64,000 bases of DNA from Gammaproteobacteria bacterium (GTDB taxonomy: Bacteria; Pseudomonadota; Gammaproteobacteria; VBWC01), in the NCBI GenBank assembly GCA_023266115.1, contig JAHFRU010000010.1, positions 40,775-104,774 of the forward strand. The letters run 5' to 3'. The notes under the pieces are model-generated. The model searched no databases. It saw only the letters and a list, made by a program, of their open reading frames with translations, and was not told where the DNA came from. Position numbers and translations under genes: made by a program. How positions within the stretch are numbered: position 1 is the first letter of the stretch; the number at the start of each line of letters is the position of its first letter. Below are positions 1-10,518 of this stretch, piece by piece.

Positions 1-1401
1 CTCGGTATCGCGGCCGTGTTGATGTATTTCAACAGCCTCGACTATGCTGACGTATTCCGCGCGGCGCCGTTGTTGAGCAATCTGACCGTCGCCATCATTC
101 CCGGGACGGAATGGTCGGTCATCACGCTGATCTGCATCTTGTTGTTCATCGGTGCCATGGCGAAATCGGCCCAGGTGCCGCTGCATGTCTGGCTGCCGGA
201 TTCGATGGAAGGCCCGACGCCGATCTCCGCACTGATCCACGCGGCGACCATGGTCACCGCCGGTATTTTCATGGTGGCGCGCATGTCACCGCTCTTCGAG
301 CTCTCGGAGACGGCCCTTAGCGTGGTACTGGTCATCGGCGCAGTGACCGCGTTGTCGATGGGCATACTCGGTATCGTGCAGAACGACATCAAGCGCGTCG
401 TGGCGTATTCGACGCTGTCGCAGCTCGGCTATATGACGGTCGCGTTGGGCGCGTCGGCCTATGCGGCGGGCATCTTTCATCTGATGACGCATGCCTTCTT
501 CAAGGCGTTGCTGTTCCTCGCTGCGGGCTCGGTGATTATCGCGCTGCACCACGAACAGGATATTCGCAAGATGGGCGGGCTGCGCAAGTATATGCCGGTC
601 ACATACGCGTGCATGCTGATCGGCTCACTGGCATTGATCGGCGTGCCGGGGTTCGCCGGATTTTTTTCGAAGGACGCGATTATCGAGGCGGTAAGCCACG
701 CCGAGATCGCCGGCGCCGGGTTTGCATATATCTGTGTGTTGATCGGTGTATTCGTGACGGCGTTCTACAGCTTCCGGATGTTCTTCCTGGTATTTCACGG
801 CAAGGAACGTATGGAGGCGCACGCGCGGATGCATTTGCACGAATCGCCGGCGGTGATAACCGTGCCACTGATCCTGCTGGCGATCCCGTCGGTGGTTGCC
901 GGTTACTATATTGGGCCGCTATTGTTCGACGGATTCTTCGCCGACTCGATCAAGGTCGCACCGGAGCACGACGTCCTGGCGCGGGTCGGTGAGCATTTCA
1001 CCGGTGCGCTCGGTTTTATTGGCCATGGGCTGGCCGGTCCCGCGGTATATCTGGCGGCCGCCGGGGTGGCGGCGGCCTGGTATTTCTATCTGCAACGCCC
1101 GGATATCCCGCCGAAGCTGGCGGCGTCGGCCGGCTGGCTGTATCGGTTACTGGATCGCAAGTACTACGCGGACGACATCAACGAGTTTGTGTTTGCCGCC
1201 GGCGGCCGCCGGCTCGGACGAGCGTTGTGGAAAGTGGGCGATGCCACGTTGATCGATGGCGTGATGGTCAATGGCACGGCGAACAGCATAGGCCGGGTTT
1301 CCAGATTGATCCGGCAGGTACAGACCGGCTATCTGTATCACTATGCCTTTGCGATGATCGTCGGCCTGTTGTTGTTGCTGAGCTGGTTTGTCGTCTCTTG
1401 A
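1..1401 (+). CDS. nuoL: NADH-quinone oxidoreductase subunit L (C-terminal part)
   Basis: Proton-pumping membrane subunit of respiratory complex I, which passes electrons from NADH to quinone. The reading frame is open from the first base of the window, so the N-terminus lies outside it; about 466 residues remain of a family usually 610-670 long. The antiporter-like core is clear: a run starting VPLHVWLPD, then DIKRVVAYSTLSQLGYM and the conserved HLMTHAFFKALLF helix. The C-terminal half carries the extra hydrophobic helices typical of NuoL, ending in a membrane segment. It is followed 24 bases later by nuoM in the usual nuoLMN order, so the upstream nuo genes should lie just outside the window. 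Confidence 0.96.
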   Translation, partial: LGIAAVLMYFNSLDYADVFRAAPLLSNLTVAIIPGTEWSVITLICILLFIGAMAKSAQVPLHVWLPDSMEGPTPISALIHAATMVTAGIFMVARMSPLFELSETALSVVLVIGAVTALSMGILGIVQNDIKRVVAYSTLSQLGYMTVALGASAYAAGIFHLMTHAFFKALLFLAAGSVIIALHHEQDIRKMGGLRKYMPVTYACMLIGSLALIGVPGFAGFFSKDAIIEAVSHAEIAGAGFAYICVLIGVFVTAFYSFRMFFLVFHGKERMEAHARMHLHESPAVITVPLILLAIPSVVAGYYIGPLLFDGFFADSIKVAPEHDVLARVGEHFTGALGFIGHGLAGPAVYLAAAGVAAAWYFYLQRPDIPPKLAASAGWLYRLLDRKYYADDINEFVFAAGGRRLGRALWKVGDATLIDGVMVNGTANSIGRVSRLIRQVQTGYLYHYAFAMIVGLLLLLSWFVVS

Positions 1402-1425
1402 CGGTAAGAATAAGGATCGTAGCGC

Positions 1426-2943
1426 ATGCTATCTGACTGGCCGATATTGAGCCTGGTAATCTGGTTGCCCATCGCCGGTGGCGTGCTGACGCTGCTGGCC
1501 GGTCGCGGCGGCGACGGTCCGGCAGTGCGCCCGATCGCGCTGGTGTTTGCCATCGCGACGTTCATCGCGTCCATCCCGTTGTATACGCTGTTCGATACCG
1601 CGACCTACCGGATGCAGTTCACGGAACAGGTGCCGTGGATAACGACCTTCAGCATCAACTATCAGCTGGGCGTCGACGGAATATCGGTGCCGTTGATCCT
1701 GTTGACGACGTTTTTCACCGTGCTGGTGGTGATCGCCGGCTGGGAGGTTATCAAGTACAAGGCGGCGCAGTACATGGCGGCCTTTTTGATCATGGAAGGG
1801 TTGATGAACGGCGTGTTCGCCTCGCTGGACGCGGTGTTGTTCTATGTGTTTTGGGAAGCGATGCTGGTCCCGATGTTTCTGATTATCGGTATCTGGGGCG
1901 GCCACCGTCGTGTCTATGCAGCGATCAAGTTTTTTCTGTACACCTTCCTGGGTTCGGTACTGCTGCTGGTCGCGATACTGTATCTTTACTTCGAGTCCGG
2001 CAGTTTCTCGCTGCTCGATTTCCACGACGTGCGGCTCGAGCGCGTACCGCAGATACTGATCTTCCTTGGCTTTCTGGTCGCATTTGCGGTCAAGGTGCCG
2101 ATGTGGCCGGTACATACCTGGCTGCCGGACGCGCATGTCGAGGCGCCGACCGGTGGTTCGGTCATTCTGGCGGCGATCATGTTGAAAATGGGGGCCTATG
2201 GCTTCGTGCGTTTCATGTTGCCGATTACGCCCGACGCCAGCAGTGAACTGGACTGGCTGATTATTCTGCTATCGTTGATCGCCGTGGTGTATATCGCGCT
2301 CGTCGCGCTGGCACAGGAGGACATGAAAAAGCTCATCGCCTATTCGTCGATCTCCCATATGGGATTTGTGACACTCGGCTTTTTTGTCGTGTTCTCGATC
2401 TTTGAGCGAAACCACGAGGTTGCCGGCGCGGCGATGGGCGTCGAAGGCGGTCTGGTGCAGATGATCTCGCACGGCTTCGTATCCGGTGCACTATTTCTTT
2501 GTGTCGGTGTGATGTATGACCGGCTGCACAGCCGCCAGATCAGCGATTACGGCGGGGTCGTGAATACCATGCCGGTATTCGCGTCGTTTTTCGTATTGTT
2601 CGCGCTGGCCAACGTCGGATTGCCGGGCACATCGGGCTTTGTCGGCGAGTTTATGGTCATTATGAGCGCCTTCAAGGCGAATTTCTGGTATGCGTTGCTG
2701 GCGGGATCGACGCTGGTGCTCGGTGCGGCATATACCTTGTGGATGGTGAAACGGGTTGTCTTTGGCGATATCGCCAATGACGGCGTCCGGGAACTCACCG
2801 ATCTCAACGGGCGGGAGACATTTGTGCTCGGTTCACTGGCGATAGCGGTGTTGCTGCTCGGCGTATGGCCGGCGCCGCTGGTCAATTTGATGCATTCGTC
2901 GGTGGCACATCTGCTCGAGCAGGCTGTGGCATCGAAGCTTTAG
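1426..2943 (+). CDS. nuoM: NADH-quinone oxidoreductase subunit M
   Basis: Second antiporter-like membrane subunit of complex I, 505 residues, the normal length for the family. Multiple transmembrane helices run throughout. Conserved segments visible are [17 protein letters not shown] in the first third (the Glu in WEA is a key proton-path residue), [19 protein letters not shown] in the middle, and [15 protein letters not shown] followed by [13 protein letters not shown]. The ATG sits between nuoL and nuoN with short gaps, as expected for one nuo transcript. Confidence 0.97.
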   Translation: MLSDWPILSLVIWLPIAGGVLTLLAGRGGDGPAVRPIALVFAIATFIASIPLYTLFDTATYRMQFTEQVPWITTFSINYQLGVDGISVPLILLTTFFTVLVVIAGWEVIKYKAAQYMAAFLIMEGLMNGVFASLDAVLFYVFWEAMLVPMFLIIGIWGGHRRVYAAIKFFLYTFLGSVLLLVAILYLYFESGSFSLLDFHDVRLERVPQILIFLGFLVAFAVKVPMWPVHTWLPDAHVEAPTGGSVILAAIMLKMGAYGFVRFMLPITPDASSELDWLIILLSLIAVVYIALVALAQEDMKKLIAYSSISHMGFVTLGFFVVFSIFERNHEVAGAAMGVEGGLVQMISHGFVSGALFLCVGVMYDRLHSRQISDYGGVVNTMPVFASFFVLFALANVGLPGTSGFVGEFMVIMSAFKANFWYALLAGSTLVLGAAYTLWMVKRVVFGDIANDGVRELTDLNGRETFVLGSLAIAVLLLGVWPAPLVNLMHSSVAHLLEQAVASKL

Positions 2944-2953
2944 CGGGGACGGG

Positions 2954-4390
2954 ATGAACTTCGACATAGCTGAATTCATGCCGGCATTGCCGGAAATTTT
3001 TGTGCTGACGATGGCCTGTATCGTGCTGCTGGTCGACGTATGTCTCGACCAGGAGCGGCGGGTGATCACCTACGTGATGAGCCAGGCGACGCTGGTCGGC
3101 GCGGCGCTCCTGACGGTTGCCCTGCATACCGGCGGACGTACCGTCGTATTCAGCGGCACGTTCGTCTCGGACCCGATGGGCGATGTTCTCAAGGTGTTTA
3201 TCTATCTGGTGAGCGCCATGGCGCTGCTCTACTCGCGGCAGTACCTGATAGACCGGCAGTTGTTCAAGGGCGAATATTTCCTGCTGGCGCTGTTTGCGGT
3301 GCTCGGCATGATGGTGCTGGTGTCGGCGCACAGTCTGCTGACGATCTACCTCGGGCTGGAGTTGATGTCGCTGTCGCTCTACGCGATGGTGGCCGTGGAC
3401 CGCGACAACGAGATCGCGACCGAAGCGGCGATGAAGTACTTCGTTCTGGGAGCGCTGGCATCGGGCATGCTGCTCTACGGCATGTCGATGATCTACGGTG
3501 TGACGGCGACGCTGAATCTCGCGGAAGTGGCGTCGTACAATGCCGGTATTCTCGGCAATGAAATCGTCATGATCTTCGGCCTGGCGTTTGTCATGGTGGG
3601 TCTGGCGTTCAAACTGGGTGCCGTGCCGTTCCATATGTGGGTGCCCGACGTCTATCACGGCGCGCCTACCACGGTGACGCTGTTCATCGGCACGGCGCCG
3701 AAGATCGCGGCGTTTGCAATGTTGATGCGTCTGCTGGTTGAGGGTCTGGGCGGCTTCTATGTGCAGTGGCATGACATGCTGGTGGTACTGGCCGTGCTAT
3801 CGATAGTTGCCGGCAACGTGATCGCGATCGCGCAGACCAATATCAAACGCATGCTGGCGTATTCGACGATCGCCCATGTCGGTTTTATGCTGCTTGGCGT
3901 TCTGACGGGCAGCGAAGGCGGGTACGCCGCCGCGATGTTTTACATCATCGTTTACGCACTGATGGCGGCTGGTGCATTCGGCATGGTGGTGCTGCTGAGC
4001 CGCGCCGGGTATGAGGCGGATCGCATCGAGGATTTCAAGGGACTGAACGACCGCAGCCCATGGTATGCATTTATGATGCTGATTTTGATGCTGGCTACTG
4101 CCGGTGTACCGCCGTTTCTCGGGTTCTGGGCGAAGCTGTCGGTATTGCAGGCAGTCGTCGAGGCGGGAATGCTCTGGCTGGCCGTGGTTGCGGTACTTTT
4201 TTCGGTGGTAGGCGCGTTCTATTATCTGCGTATCGTGAAGCTGATGTATTTCGACAAGGCCGATGACCACACGCCGATTACCGCCGGTATCGACATGCGT
4301 GTCACGCTGAGCGCCAACGGGCTGGCGATACTCGGGTTGGGTCTGTTCCCGGGGGCGTTGATGGCGTTGTGCGCCAGCGCTTTGCTCTAG
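2954..4390 (+). CDS. nuoN: NADH-quinone oxidoreductase subunit N
   Basis: Third antiporter-like membrane subunit of complex I, 478 residues. The family signature is visible: [15 protein letters not shown] near residue 140, then [21 protein letters not shown] and [20 protein letters not shown]. It starts 10 bases after nuoM, behind a G-rich stretch that can serve as ribosome binding site. This is the last nuo gene. The 60 bases that follow hold no gene and lead into surE; no clear terminator was seen there. Confidence 0.97.
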   Translation: MNFDIAEFMPALPEIFVLTMACIVLLVDVCLDQERRVITYVMSQATLVGAALLTVALHTGGRTVVFSGTFVSDPMGDVLKVFIYLVSAMALLYSRQYLIDRQLFKGEYFLLALFAVLGMMVLVSAHSLLTIYLGLELMSLSLYAMVAVDRDNEIATEAAMKYFVLGALASGMLLYGMSMIYGVTATLNLAEVASYNAGILGNEIVMIFGLAFVMVGLAFKLGAVPFHMWVPDVYHGAPTTVTLFIGTAPKIAAFAMLMRLLVEGLGGFYVQWHDMLVVLAVLSIVAGNVIAIAQTNIKRMLAYSTIAHVGFMLLGVLTGSEGGYAAAMFYIIVYALMAAGAFGMVVLLSRAGYEADRIEDFKGLNDRSPWYAFMMLILMLATAGVPPFLGFWAKLSVLQAVVEAGMLWLAVVAVLFSVVGAFYYLRIVKLMYFDKADDHTPITAGIDMRVTLSANGLAILGLGLFPGALMALCASALL

Positions 4391-4450
4391 AGTGAACCAT
4401 CACGGGTTCCCTTATCGCGTCACCGCTCCGGTGCGCTGTCAGTTACGGCT

Positions 4451-5200
4451 ATGAGAATCCTCCTGAGTAACGACGATGGTTATCAAGCGCCCGGGCTGGT
4501 TTGCCTGGCGCGGGTGCTGCGCGAGATTGCCGACATTACCGTGGTCGCCCCGGACCGGGATCGCAGCGGTGCCAGCAATTCACTGACGCTGGATAATCCG
4601 CTGCGGGCAACCCGCGAGGAAAACGGCTTTATCCGCGTCGATGGAACTCCGACGGATTGCGTACACCTGGCGATCACCGGGTTGCTGGAGCAGGATCCGG
4701 ACATGGTCGTTGCCGGGATCAACAGCGGCCCGAATCTCGGCGATGACGTGTTGTATTCGGGCACGGTGGCTGCCGCGGTCGAAGGCAGATTCCTCGGCTT
4801 GCCGGCGATCGCCGTGTCGCTGGCAGCGCGCGGTGATTACCACTATGACACGGCGGCGCGGGTAGCGCGCATCCTGATCGAGCGTTTGCTCAACGATCCG
4901 CTTCCTGCCAATACTATACTCAACGTCAACGTGCCCGATCTGCCGTGGGAGCAGCTCGAAGGTTTCGTCGCGACACGGCTGGGTAACCGGCACAAGGCGG
5001 AACCGGTGATCGCCGACGAGGATCCGCGCGGCCGCAGGATCTTCTGGGTAGGGCCGGCGGGTGGCGAACAGGATGCCGGACCCGGCACCGATTTTCATGC
5101 GATACGCTGCCGCCAGGTGTCGGTGACGCCTATTCAGGTCGACCTGACAATGTATACTGCGATCGACAAGGTTGCCGGTTGGCTGGAGGGTTTGCGCTAA
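4451..5200 (+). CDS. surE: 5'/3'-nucleotidase SurE
   Basis: Metal-dependent nucleoside monophosphate phosphatase of stationary-phase survival, 249 residues. The N-terminus [16 protein letters not shown] carries the Asp-Asp metal ligands. Downstream are the Ser/Asn motif SGASNSLT, the [21 protein letters not shown] block and the specificity segment [11 protein letters not shown], all diagnostic of SurE. It opens a surE-pcm-yqaA-nlpD cluster whose genes overlap or nearly touch, suggesting co-transcription. Confidence 0.97.
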   Translation: MRILLSNDDGYQAPGLVCLARVLREIADITVVAPDRDRSGASNSLTLDNPLRATREENGFIRVDGTPTDCVHLAITGLLEQDPDMVVAGINSGPNLGDDVLYSGTVAAAVEGRFLGLPAIAVSLAARGDYHYDTAARVARILIERLLNDPLPANTILNVNVPDLPWEQLEGFVATRLGNRHKAEPVIADEDPRGRRIFWVGPAGGEQDAGPGTDFHAIRCRQVSVTPIQVDLTMYTAIDKVAGWLEGLR

Positions 5201-5202
5201 AC

Positions 5203-5862
5203 ATGAACACACGTCACCTCGGTATCGGGATGACATCGCAGCGGACACGGGCGCGGCTTATCGAAAGGCTACGCCGGGAAGGGATCCAGAACCCGGCGGT
5301 GCTGGAGACAATCTACAACACGCCTCGCCATATCTTTGTCGACGAAGCCCTGGCAAGCCGCGCCTATGAAGACACGGCGCTGCCGATAGGCCATGGACAA
5401 ACGATTTCCCAACCCTACATCGTTGCGCGCATGACGGAAGTACTGCTCGAGGGTGGGCCGCTGGCAAAGGTGCTCGAGGTCGGTACCGGCTGTGGTTATC
5501 AGGCCGCGGTGCTCGCCCGGCTGGTGGATCACGTATATACCGTCGAACGGGTCGACGCGATGATCGCGCAGGCGCGGCAGCGCTTTCAGGAACTCGGCCT
5601 GCGCAACATCCGCGTCCGGCACGGCGACGGCAAGGACGGCTGGGCACAGTACGCGCCATACGACGGTATTATCGTTACCGCGGCGCCGACCGAAATTCCT
5701 CAAACGCTGCTTGAACAGCTGGCACCGAACGGTCGCCTCATCGCACCGCTGGGCGCCGCGGGACAGCAGCAATTGACATTATTTATCCGCAAGGCCGATT
5801 GCATCGAGAAGCGCGAACTCGAGGCGGTCAGCTTTGTGCCGCTGCGTACCGGGGTGCATTGA
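5203..5862 (+). CDS. pcm: Protein-L-isoaspartate O-methyltransferase
   Basis: Repairs isoaspartyl residues in aged proteins with S-adenosylmethionine as methyl donor. The class I methyltransferase fold shows in [16 protein letters not shown] (SAM motif I) and [10 protein letters not shown] (motif II). The segment [15 protein letters not shown] is the substrate-pocket signature of the family. I chose the ATG at 5203, right after the surE stop and 12 bases after a GGAGGG; an in-frame TTG at 5179 would overlap surE, and an ATG at 5230 gives the MTSQRTR start common in the family. Length is 219 residues from 5203. Its stop overlaps the next start (ATGA). Confidence 0.95.
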   Translation: MNTRHLGIGMTSQRTRARLIERLRREGIQNPAVLETIYNTPRHIFVDEALASRAYEDTALPIGHGQTISQPYIVARMTEVLLEGGPLAKVLEVGTGCGYQAAVLARLVDHVYTVERVDAMIAQARQRFQELGLRNIRVRHGDGKDGWAQYAPYDGIIVTAAPTEIPQTLLEQLAPNGRLIAPLGAAGQQQLTLFIRKADCIEKRELEAVSFVPLRTGVH

Positions 5863-6440
5863 TGCAGGTTTTTTCGTCGCTGTACGACAAGGTGATTCAA
5901 TGGTCCGCTCACCGGCACGCCCCTTGGTATCTGGCCGGTGTCAGTTTCGCGGAATCGTCGTTTTTTCCGATCCCGCCGGATATCATGCTGGCGCCGATGG
6001 TGATCGCTCGCCCGACCTGCGCGTGGCGTTTCGCTCTGCTGACGACAGTTGCATCCGTGCTGGGCGGCGCGTTCGGATATCTGATCGGTACTTTTTTTTT
6101 TGACGTCGCCGAACCGTTGATTCGGCAGGTCGGTTACTGGGACTACTACCTTCTGGTTCGAGCCTGGTTCGACCAGTGGGGCGTCTGGACAATATTTATC
6201 GCCGCGTTTACTCCAATACCCTATAAGGTATTCACGATTGCCGCCGGAGCGGTTGCCATGGCCTTTTTACCGTTTGTATTGGCTTCTCTGGTCGGCCGCG
6301 GCGCGCGGTTTTGTCTGGTCGCGGGCTTCACCCGGTGGGCGGGTCGCGGTATGGATCGCGCGATGCGGCGTTACGTCGATCGGTTGGGCTGGATCGTCAT
6401 TGGCACGGCGATCGCCGCGTATCTTTTGCTGAAAGGCTAG
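5862..6440 (+). CDS. YqaA/DedA-family small membrane protein
   Basis: A 192-residue integral membrane protein of the VTT/DedA-like YqaA group. The conserved stretch FAESSFFPIPPDIML near residue 30 and the later FTPIPYKVFTIAAGA carry the paired proline-containing re-entrant motifs of that family. At least four hydrophobic segments are visible. The start ATG at 5862 overlaps the pcm stop; the longer frame from 5799 would lie within pcm. Its exact function is not known from sequence; the DedA superfamily is linked to lipid handling and envelope integrity. A run of ten T at 6092-6101 encodes its Thr-Phe-Phe-Phe stretch. Confidence 0.88.
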   Translation: MQVFSSLYDKVIQWSAHRHAPWYLAGVSFAESSFFPIPPDIMLAPMVIARPTCAWRFALLTTVASVLGGAFGYLIGTFFFDVAEPLIRQVGYWDYYLLVRAWFDQWGVWTIFIAAFTPIPYKVFTIAAGAVAMAFLPFVLASLVGRGARFCLVAGFTRWAGRGMDRAMRRYVDRLGWIVIGTAIAAYLLLKG

Positions 6441-6484
6441 CCGTGCATCGATCACGCCGATATCCGGTGATACGGACGGAATGT

Positions 6485-7261
6485 ATGCTGCCGCGATTGC
6501 TGTTGGTCGTGGCGATGGCGCTGCTGACGGCGTGTGGCAGCCAGGTGTACCACCGGGTGCAGGAAGGCGAAACCGTGTATTCCATCGGCTTTCTGTACGG
6601 ACAGGAATATCAGCAGATCGCCGCGTGGAACAACCTTGATGCGTCTGCCACGCTAACTCCCGGGCAACGGTTGCGGGTAGCGCCGCCGTCGCACGTGACC
6701 GATCGCATCCGCCTGCGGCAAGGCGAACCGGAAGTCCCGGAAAGAGGCGTATCGGCGCCGGCTGAGGAAGACAGCGTGGTGGTGACCGCGATTCCCGAGG
6801 AGCGTCAGCAACGCCCGATGCCGCAACCGCTGTCGCAGCCAGCACCGCCCCGGCAGGCCGCGCCGGCCCAGCCGCGGCAGGCGACGTCGGTGCAGTGGTC
6901 GCGACCGACCGACGGCAAGGTTATAAAAGGGTATTCGTCCGAGACGCTCGGCAATAAAGGCGTGGATATCAGCGGCCGTTTAGGCCAACCGGTGCGTGCG
7001 GTCTCCGGCGGAAAGGTAGTCTACAGCGGCGACGGGCTGATTAACTACGGCAACCTGATTATTATCAAGCACGATGACCGCTACCTGAGTGCCTACGGCC
7101 ACAACGACCGGTTGCGGGTCAAGGAGGGCGACAGCGTCGCGGCCGGCCAGCATATCGCCGACATGGGCCGTGCGCCCGACGGTACGGTAATGCTGCACTT
7201 CGAAATCCGCTACAACGGCAAACCGGTCGACCCGATGCGTTACGTCCCGGCGTTTAACTAA
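6485..7261 (+). CDS. nlpD: NlpD-like lipoprotein, LysM and LytM domains
   Basis: Outer-membrane lipoprotein that in relatives activates the cell-wall amidase AmiC during daughter-cell separation. The N-terminus is a lipoprotein signal with lipobox LTAC (Cys near residue 17). A LysM peptidoglycan-binding repeat follows (YHRVQEGETVYSI to LTPGQRLRV). After a Gln/Pro-rich linker comes a C-terminal LytM/M23 domain ending LHFEIRYNGKPVDP. The first metal-binding His of active M23 enzymes is not where expected (NKGVDISG), matching the inactive-activator type. I chose the ATG at 6485; GTG 6443 and the ATG at 6481 are less likely. No rpoS follows, unlike in many gammaproteobacteria. Confidence 0.93.
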   Translation: MLPRLLLVVAMALLTACGSQVYHRVQEGETVYSIGFLYGQEYQQIAAWNNLDASATLTPGQRLRVAPPSHVTDRIRLRQGEPEVPERGVSAPAEEDSVVVTAIPEERQQRPMPQPLSQPAPPRQAAPAQPRQATSVQWSRPTDGKVIKGYSSETLGNKGVDISGRLGQPVRAVSGGKVVYSGDGLINYGNLIIIKHDDRYLSAYGHNDRLRVKEGDSVAAGQHIADMGRAPDGTVMLHFEIRYNGKPVDPMRYVPAFN

Positions 7262-7302
7262 GCGGCCATTATGGCTCGCGGGCCGGCGGCGGCCGATACC
7301 GG

Positions 7303-7743
7303 CTACAGCAGCAGCGCCGCCACGACGTTGCGCTGTTCGGCAATCAGGATATTGAAGGTTCGGCACGCGGCACCGGTGTCCATCACCTCGACGCCGATCC
7401 CTTGCCGCTGCAGGCGATTGATCAGCGCCGGGTCGGGCCAGCGCAAACGTTCGCCGCAGCCGATCAGCACGATTTCGGGATTGAACGCCGCCAGTTCATC
7501 GAAGTGTTCAGCACGTAGTTCATCAAACGCCTGGGGCGCCCAGTCCTCGATCAAACGGTGCGCCGACACCACGGCGCTGCGCGTAACGGTTACCTGGGTA
7601 ATTCTTGATTGTGCCGGGAGGTTCGGATCAACCGCGGCAGCCTGCTGCTGGATGCGGTAGACGGGCAGGTTGACCGACACCCGGCCCGGGGAATAAGCGC
7701 GGATGGTGTAGGATTCTCTGGTACTGTCGAGATTAAATTGCAT
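7303..7743 (-). CDS. Mth938-like domain protein (DUF498 family)
   Basis: A 146-residue protein of the Mth938/Xcc1710-like family, a small alpha/beta fold of unsettled function. Diagnostic parts are the start MQFNLD, the NPEIVLIGCGERLRWP core and the end segment GIGVEVMDTGAACRTFNIL followed by ERNVVAALLL. The frame stays open upstream to 7818, but family members start close to MQFNL, so I chose 7743; no good ribosome binding site decides it. It is convergent with nlpD and divergent from alaC. Confidence 0.88.
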   Translation of the reverse strand: MQFNLDSTRESYTIRAYSPGRVSVNLPVYRIQQQAAAVDPNLPAQSRITQVTVTRSAVVSAHRLIEDWAPQAFDELRAEHFDELAAFNPEIVLIGCGERLRWPDPALINRLQRQGIGVEVMDTGAACRTFNILIAEQRNVVAALLL

Positions 7744-7926
7744 GCGTTTGGCTAGTCGGCTATCGCTGCCGGATTTGGCATGCTGGCCATTGTCAACCAG
7801 GGTGATGTTGCGCCGCAAGCCGGACAGCGGCCAATTTGACAGGCTATAGCGGCACAGGTATCGTTTAACACCCTAAAAAACCGGTATTTTTTTTAAATTT
7901 TAGCCTCCCTAATCGAGACCACCACG

Positions 7927-9123
7927 TTGAAGGACGAATTCCCCCGGATCAAGCGCCTGCCGCCGTATGTTTTCAACATCGTCACCGAGTTGAAGGCCCA
8001 GGCGCGCGCGCGTAATGAAGACATCATCGACTTCGGCATGGGCAATCCGGATCAGCCGACGCCGCCGCATATCGTCGAGAAGCTGATCGAGGCTGTGCAA
8101 CGCGAAGACACGCACCGCTACTCCGTATCACGGGGTATTCCGCGGTTGCGGCGTGCGATTTGCCGCTGGTACAAGGAACGCTTCGACGTCACGCTGAATC
8201 AGGAAACCGAGGCGATCGTCACCATCGGCTCAAAAGAGGGACTGGCCCATCTGGCGCTGGCGATGGTGGGACCGGGTGACGCGGTACTGGTGCCGAACCC
8301 GAGCTATCCGATACACACCTACGGCTTCGTCATCGCCGGTGCCGATATTCGCCACGTGCCGCTGCGACCGGATATCGATTTTTTTGTCGAGCTGGAAAAG
8401 GCGATCAAGGATTCCTGGCCCAAGCCGAAGGCGCTGGTGCTTAATTTTCCGAGCAATCCGACCACGCAGTGCGTGGACCTGGATTTCTTCACGCGTGTCG
8501 TCGCGGTGGCGCGCGAACACGAGATATGGGTCATCCACGATCTCGCCTACGCGGACATCGCGTTCGACGGTTATGTCGCGCCGTCCATATTGCAGGTGCC
8601 GGGCGCTACGGACGTGGCAATCGAGTCGTTTACGCTGTCCAAGAGCTACAACATGCCGGGCTGGCGCGTCGGCTTCATGTGCGGCAATGAAAAGCTGGTG
8701 GCGGCGCTGGCGCGCATGAAGTCGTATCACGACTACGGCATGTTCACACCGATACAGGTGGCCGCGATTACCGCGCTGGAGGGGCCGCAGCAATGCGTGT
8801 CGGACATCCGCGACGTCTATCGCAAAAGACGCGATGTGTTGTGCCAGGGGCTGAATGCGCTGGGCTGGAAGGTGGAGCCGCCGAAGGCGACCATGTTCGT
8901 CTGGGCGCCGATTCCGGAACAGTATCGCCATCTCGGTTCGCTGGAATTTTCCAAGCGATTGCTGACCGAAGCAAAGGTCGCTGTGTCACCGGGGGTTGGA
9001 TTTGGCGATTACGGCGATGATCACGTGCGCTTCTCCCTGATTGAGAACGAGCATCGCACCCGTCAGGCGGTGCGTGGCATGCGTGACATGTTTCGCGGTG
9101 ATGCGAAGTCCGCTAAATTGTAA
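7927..9123 (+). CDS. alaC: Pyridoxal-phosphate aminotransferase, AlaC type
   Basis: Class I aminotransferase that most resembles glutamate-pyruvate aminotransferase AlaC; 398 residues. Conserved features are [13 protein letters not shown] near the N-terminus, [32 protein letters not shown], and the PLP-lysine region [15 protein letters not shown]. The start is taken at TTG 7927, which gives the usual family N-terminus; no ATG fits. It is followed 12 bases later by hom and then thrC, which suggests amino-acid synthesis from pyruvate and aspartate semialdehyde in one transcript. Exact substrate is inferred from family resemblance. Confidence 0.92.
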   Translation: MKDEFPRIKRLPPYVFNIVTELKAQARARNEDIIDFGMGNPDQPTPPHIVEKLIEAVQREDTHRYSVSRGIPRLRRAICRWYKERFDVTLNQETEAIVTIGSKEGLAHLALAMVGPGDAVLVPNPSYPIHTYGFVIAGADIRHVPLRPDIDFFVELEKAIKDSWPKPKALVLNFPSNPTTQCVDLDFFTRVVAVAREHEIWVIHDLAYADIAFDGYVAPSILQVPGATDVAIESFTLSKSYNMPGWRVGFMCGNEKLVAALARMKSYHDYGMFTPIQVAAITALEGPQQCVSDIRDVYRKRRDVLCQGLNALGWKVEPPKATMFVWAPIPEQYRHLGSLEFSKRLLTEAKVAVSPGVGFGDYGDDHVRFSLIENEHRTRQAVRGMRDMFRGDAKSAKL

Positions 9124-9135
9124 GGAGTCGAAGAC

Positions 9136-10449
9136 TTGAAACCCGTCAACGTCGGATTGCTGGGGCTGGGTACTGTCGGCGGCGGCACCGTGAACGTGCT
9201 GTCCCGCAACGCCAACGAAATCACCCGGCGCGCCGGCCGGCCGATTCATATCGTCAAGGCGTCGGCACGCGATCTGTCACGTCCACGCATATGTGACACG
9301 ACCGGTATCGAGGTAACCAGCGATCCGTTCGCTGTGGTGAACGATCCGAATATCGATGTCATCGTCGAGCTGATAGGCGGCAACGAACTCGCACTTGAAC
9401 TGGTGAAGAAAGCCATCGCGAATGGCAAGCACGTCGTGACGGCAAACAAGGCGTTGATCGCGCTGAATGGTAACGAGCTGTTTGCGCTGGCGCAGGAAAA
9501 AGGGGTGATGGTGGCGTTCGAGGCAGCCGTCGCCGGTGGCATACCGATTATCAAGGCGATACGCGAAGGGCTCGCCGGCAACCGGATCGAGTGGCTCGCG
9601 GGTATCATCAACGGCACGAGTAATTTCATCCTGACCGAGATGCGCGACAAGGGGCGCGAGTTCGCCGCTGTACTCAAGGAGGCACAGACGCTGGGTTACG
9701 CCGAGGCCGATCCGAAGTTCGACGTGGAAGGTATTGATGCCGCGCACAAGCTGACGATACTCGCGTCGATCGCGTTCGGTATTCCGCTGCAGTTTGACAG
9801 GATATACACGGAAGGCATCAGCCGGGTACGGCGCGAGGACGTCAGCTACGCCGAACAACTGGGTTATCGTATCAAGCATCTTGGCATTGCGCGGCGTACC
9901 TCCGCCGGCATTGAGCTGCGCGTGCATCCAACGCTGATACCGTACCGGCGCCTGATCGCGAATGTGGATGGCGTCATGAACGCGGTGCTGGTGAAATCGG
10001 ATGCGGTCGGACCGACCCTGTATTACGGTGCCGGAGCCGGCGCGGACCCGACCGCGTCGGCGGTTGTCGCCGATCTGGTCGACGTGGTGAGGACACTGAC
10101 TACCGACCCCGAAAACCGTGTCCCGCATCTGGCGTTCCAGCCAGCCGCGATCTCGGATATTCCGATCCTGCCGATGGCGGAGGTGGAAACGGCCTATTAT
10201 CTGCGCATGGAGGCTGCCGACAAGCCGGGCGTACTGGCAGACGTTACCAGGATATTCGGCGACCAGGACATTAGTATCGAGGCGATACTGCAGAAGGAGC
10301 CGCCGGTTGAAAATGTGGGGACGGTGTCGGTGATCATGCTGAGCCAGGTCGTCAAGGAAAAGCGCATGAACGAGGCGCTCAAGCGCATCGAGCGACTGGA
10401 CTCGATCAAGGGCAAGGTGATCCGCATCCGCCGGGAAAATCTCGGCTAG
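9136..10449 (+). CDS. hom: Homoserine dehydrogenase
   Basis: Reduces aspartate semialdehyde to homoserine in threonine and methionine synthesis; 437 residues, the stand-alone type not fused to aspartokinase. The NAD(P) motif GLLGLGTVGGGTV opens the protein. Catalytic-domain signatures are NGTSNFILTEM and GYAEADPKFDVEGIDAAHKL. A C-terminal ACT domain starts around LRMEAADKPGVLADV, the usual site of threonine feedback. The start is TTG at 9136 with AAGGAG ten bases upstream. It lies between alaC and thrC. Confidence 0.97.
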   Translation: MKPVNVGLLGLGTVGGGTVNVLSRNANEITRRAGRPIHIVKASARDLSRPRICDTTGIEVTSDPFAVVNDPNIDVIVELIGGNELALELVKKAIANGKHVVTANKALIALNGNELFALAQEKGVMVAFEAAVAGGIPIIKAIREGLAGNRIEWLAGIINGTSNFILTEMRDKGREFAAVLKEAQTLGYAEADPKFDVEGIDAAHKLTILASIAFGIPLQFDRIYTEGISRVRREDVSYAEQLGYRIKHLGIARRTSAGIELRVHPTLIPYRRLIANVDGVMNAVLVKSDAVGPTLYYGAGAGADPTASAVVADLVDVVRTLTTDPENRVPHLAFQPAAISDIPILPMAEVETAYYLRMEAADKPGVLADVTRIFGDQDISIEAILQKEPPVENVGTVSVIMLSQVVKEKRMNEALKRIERLDSIKGKVIRIRRENLG

Positions 10450-10518
10450 TTTTTTCGCGCGCGGATTTCACCCGAATTTGCGCAAACGTTACCAACCGCA
10501 TCGGAAGGAAACTGCATC

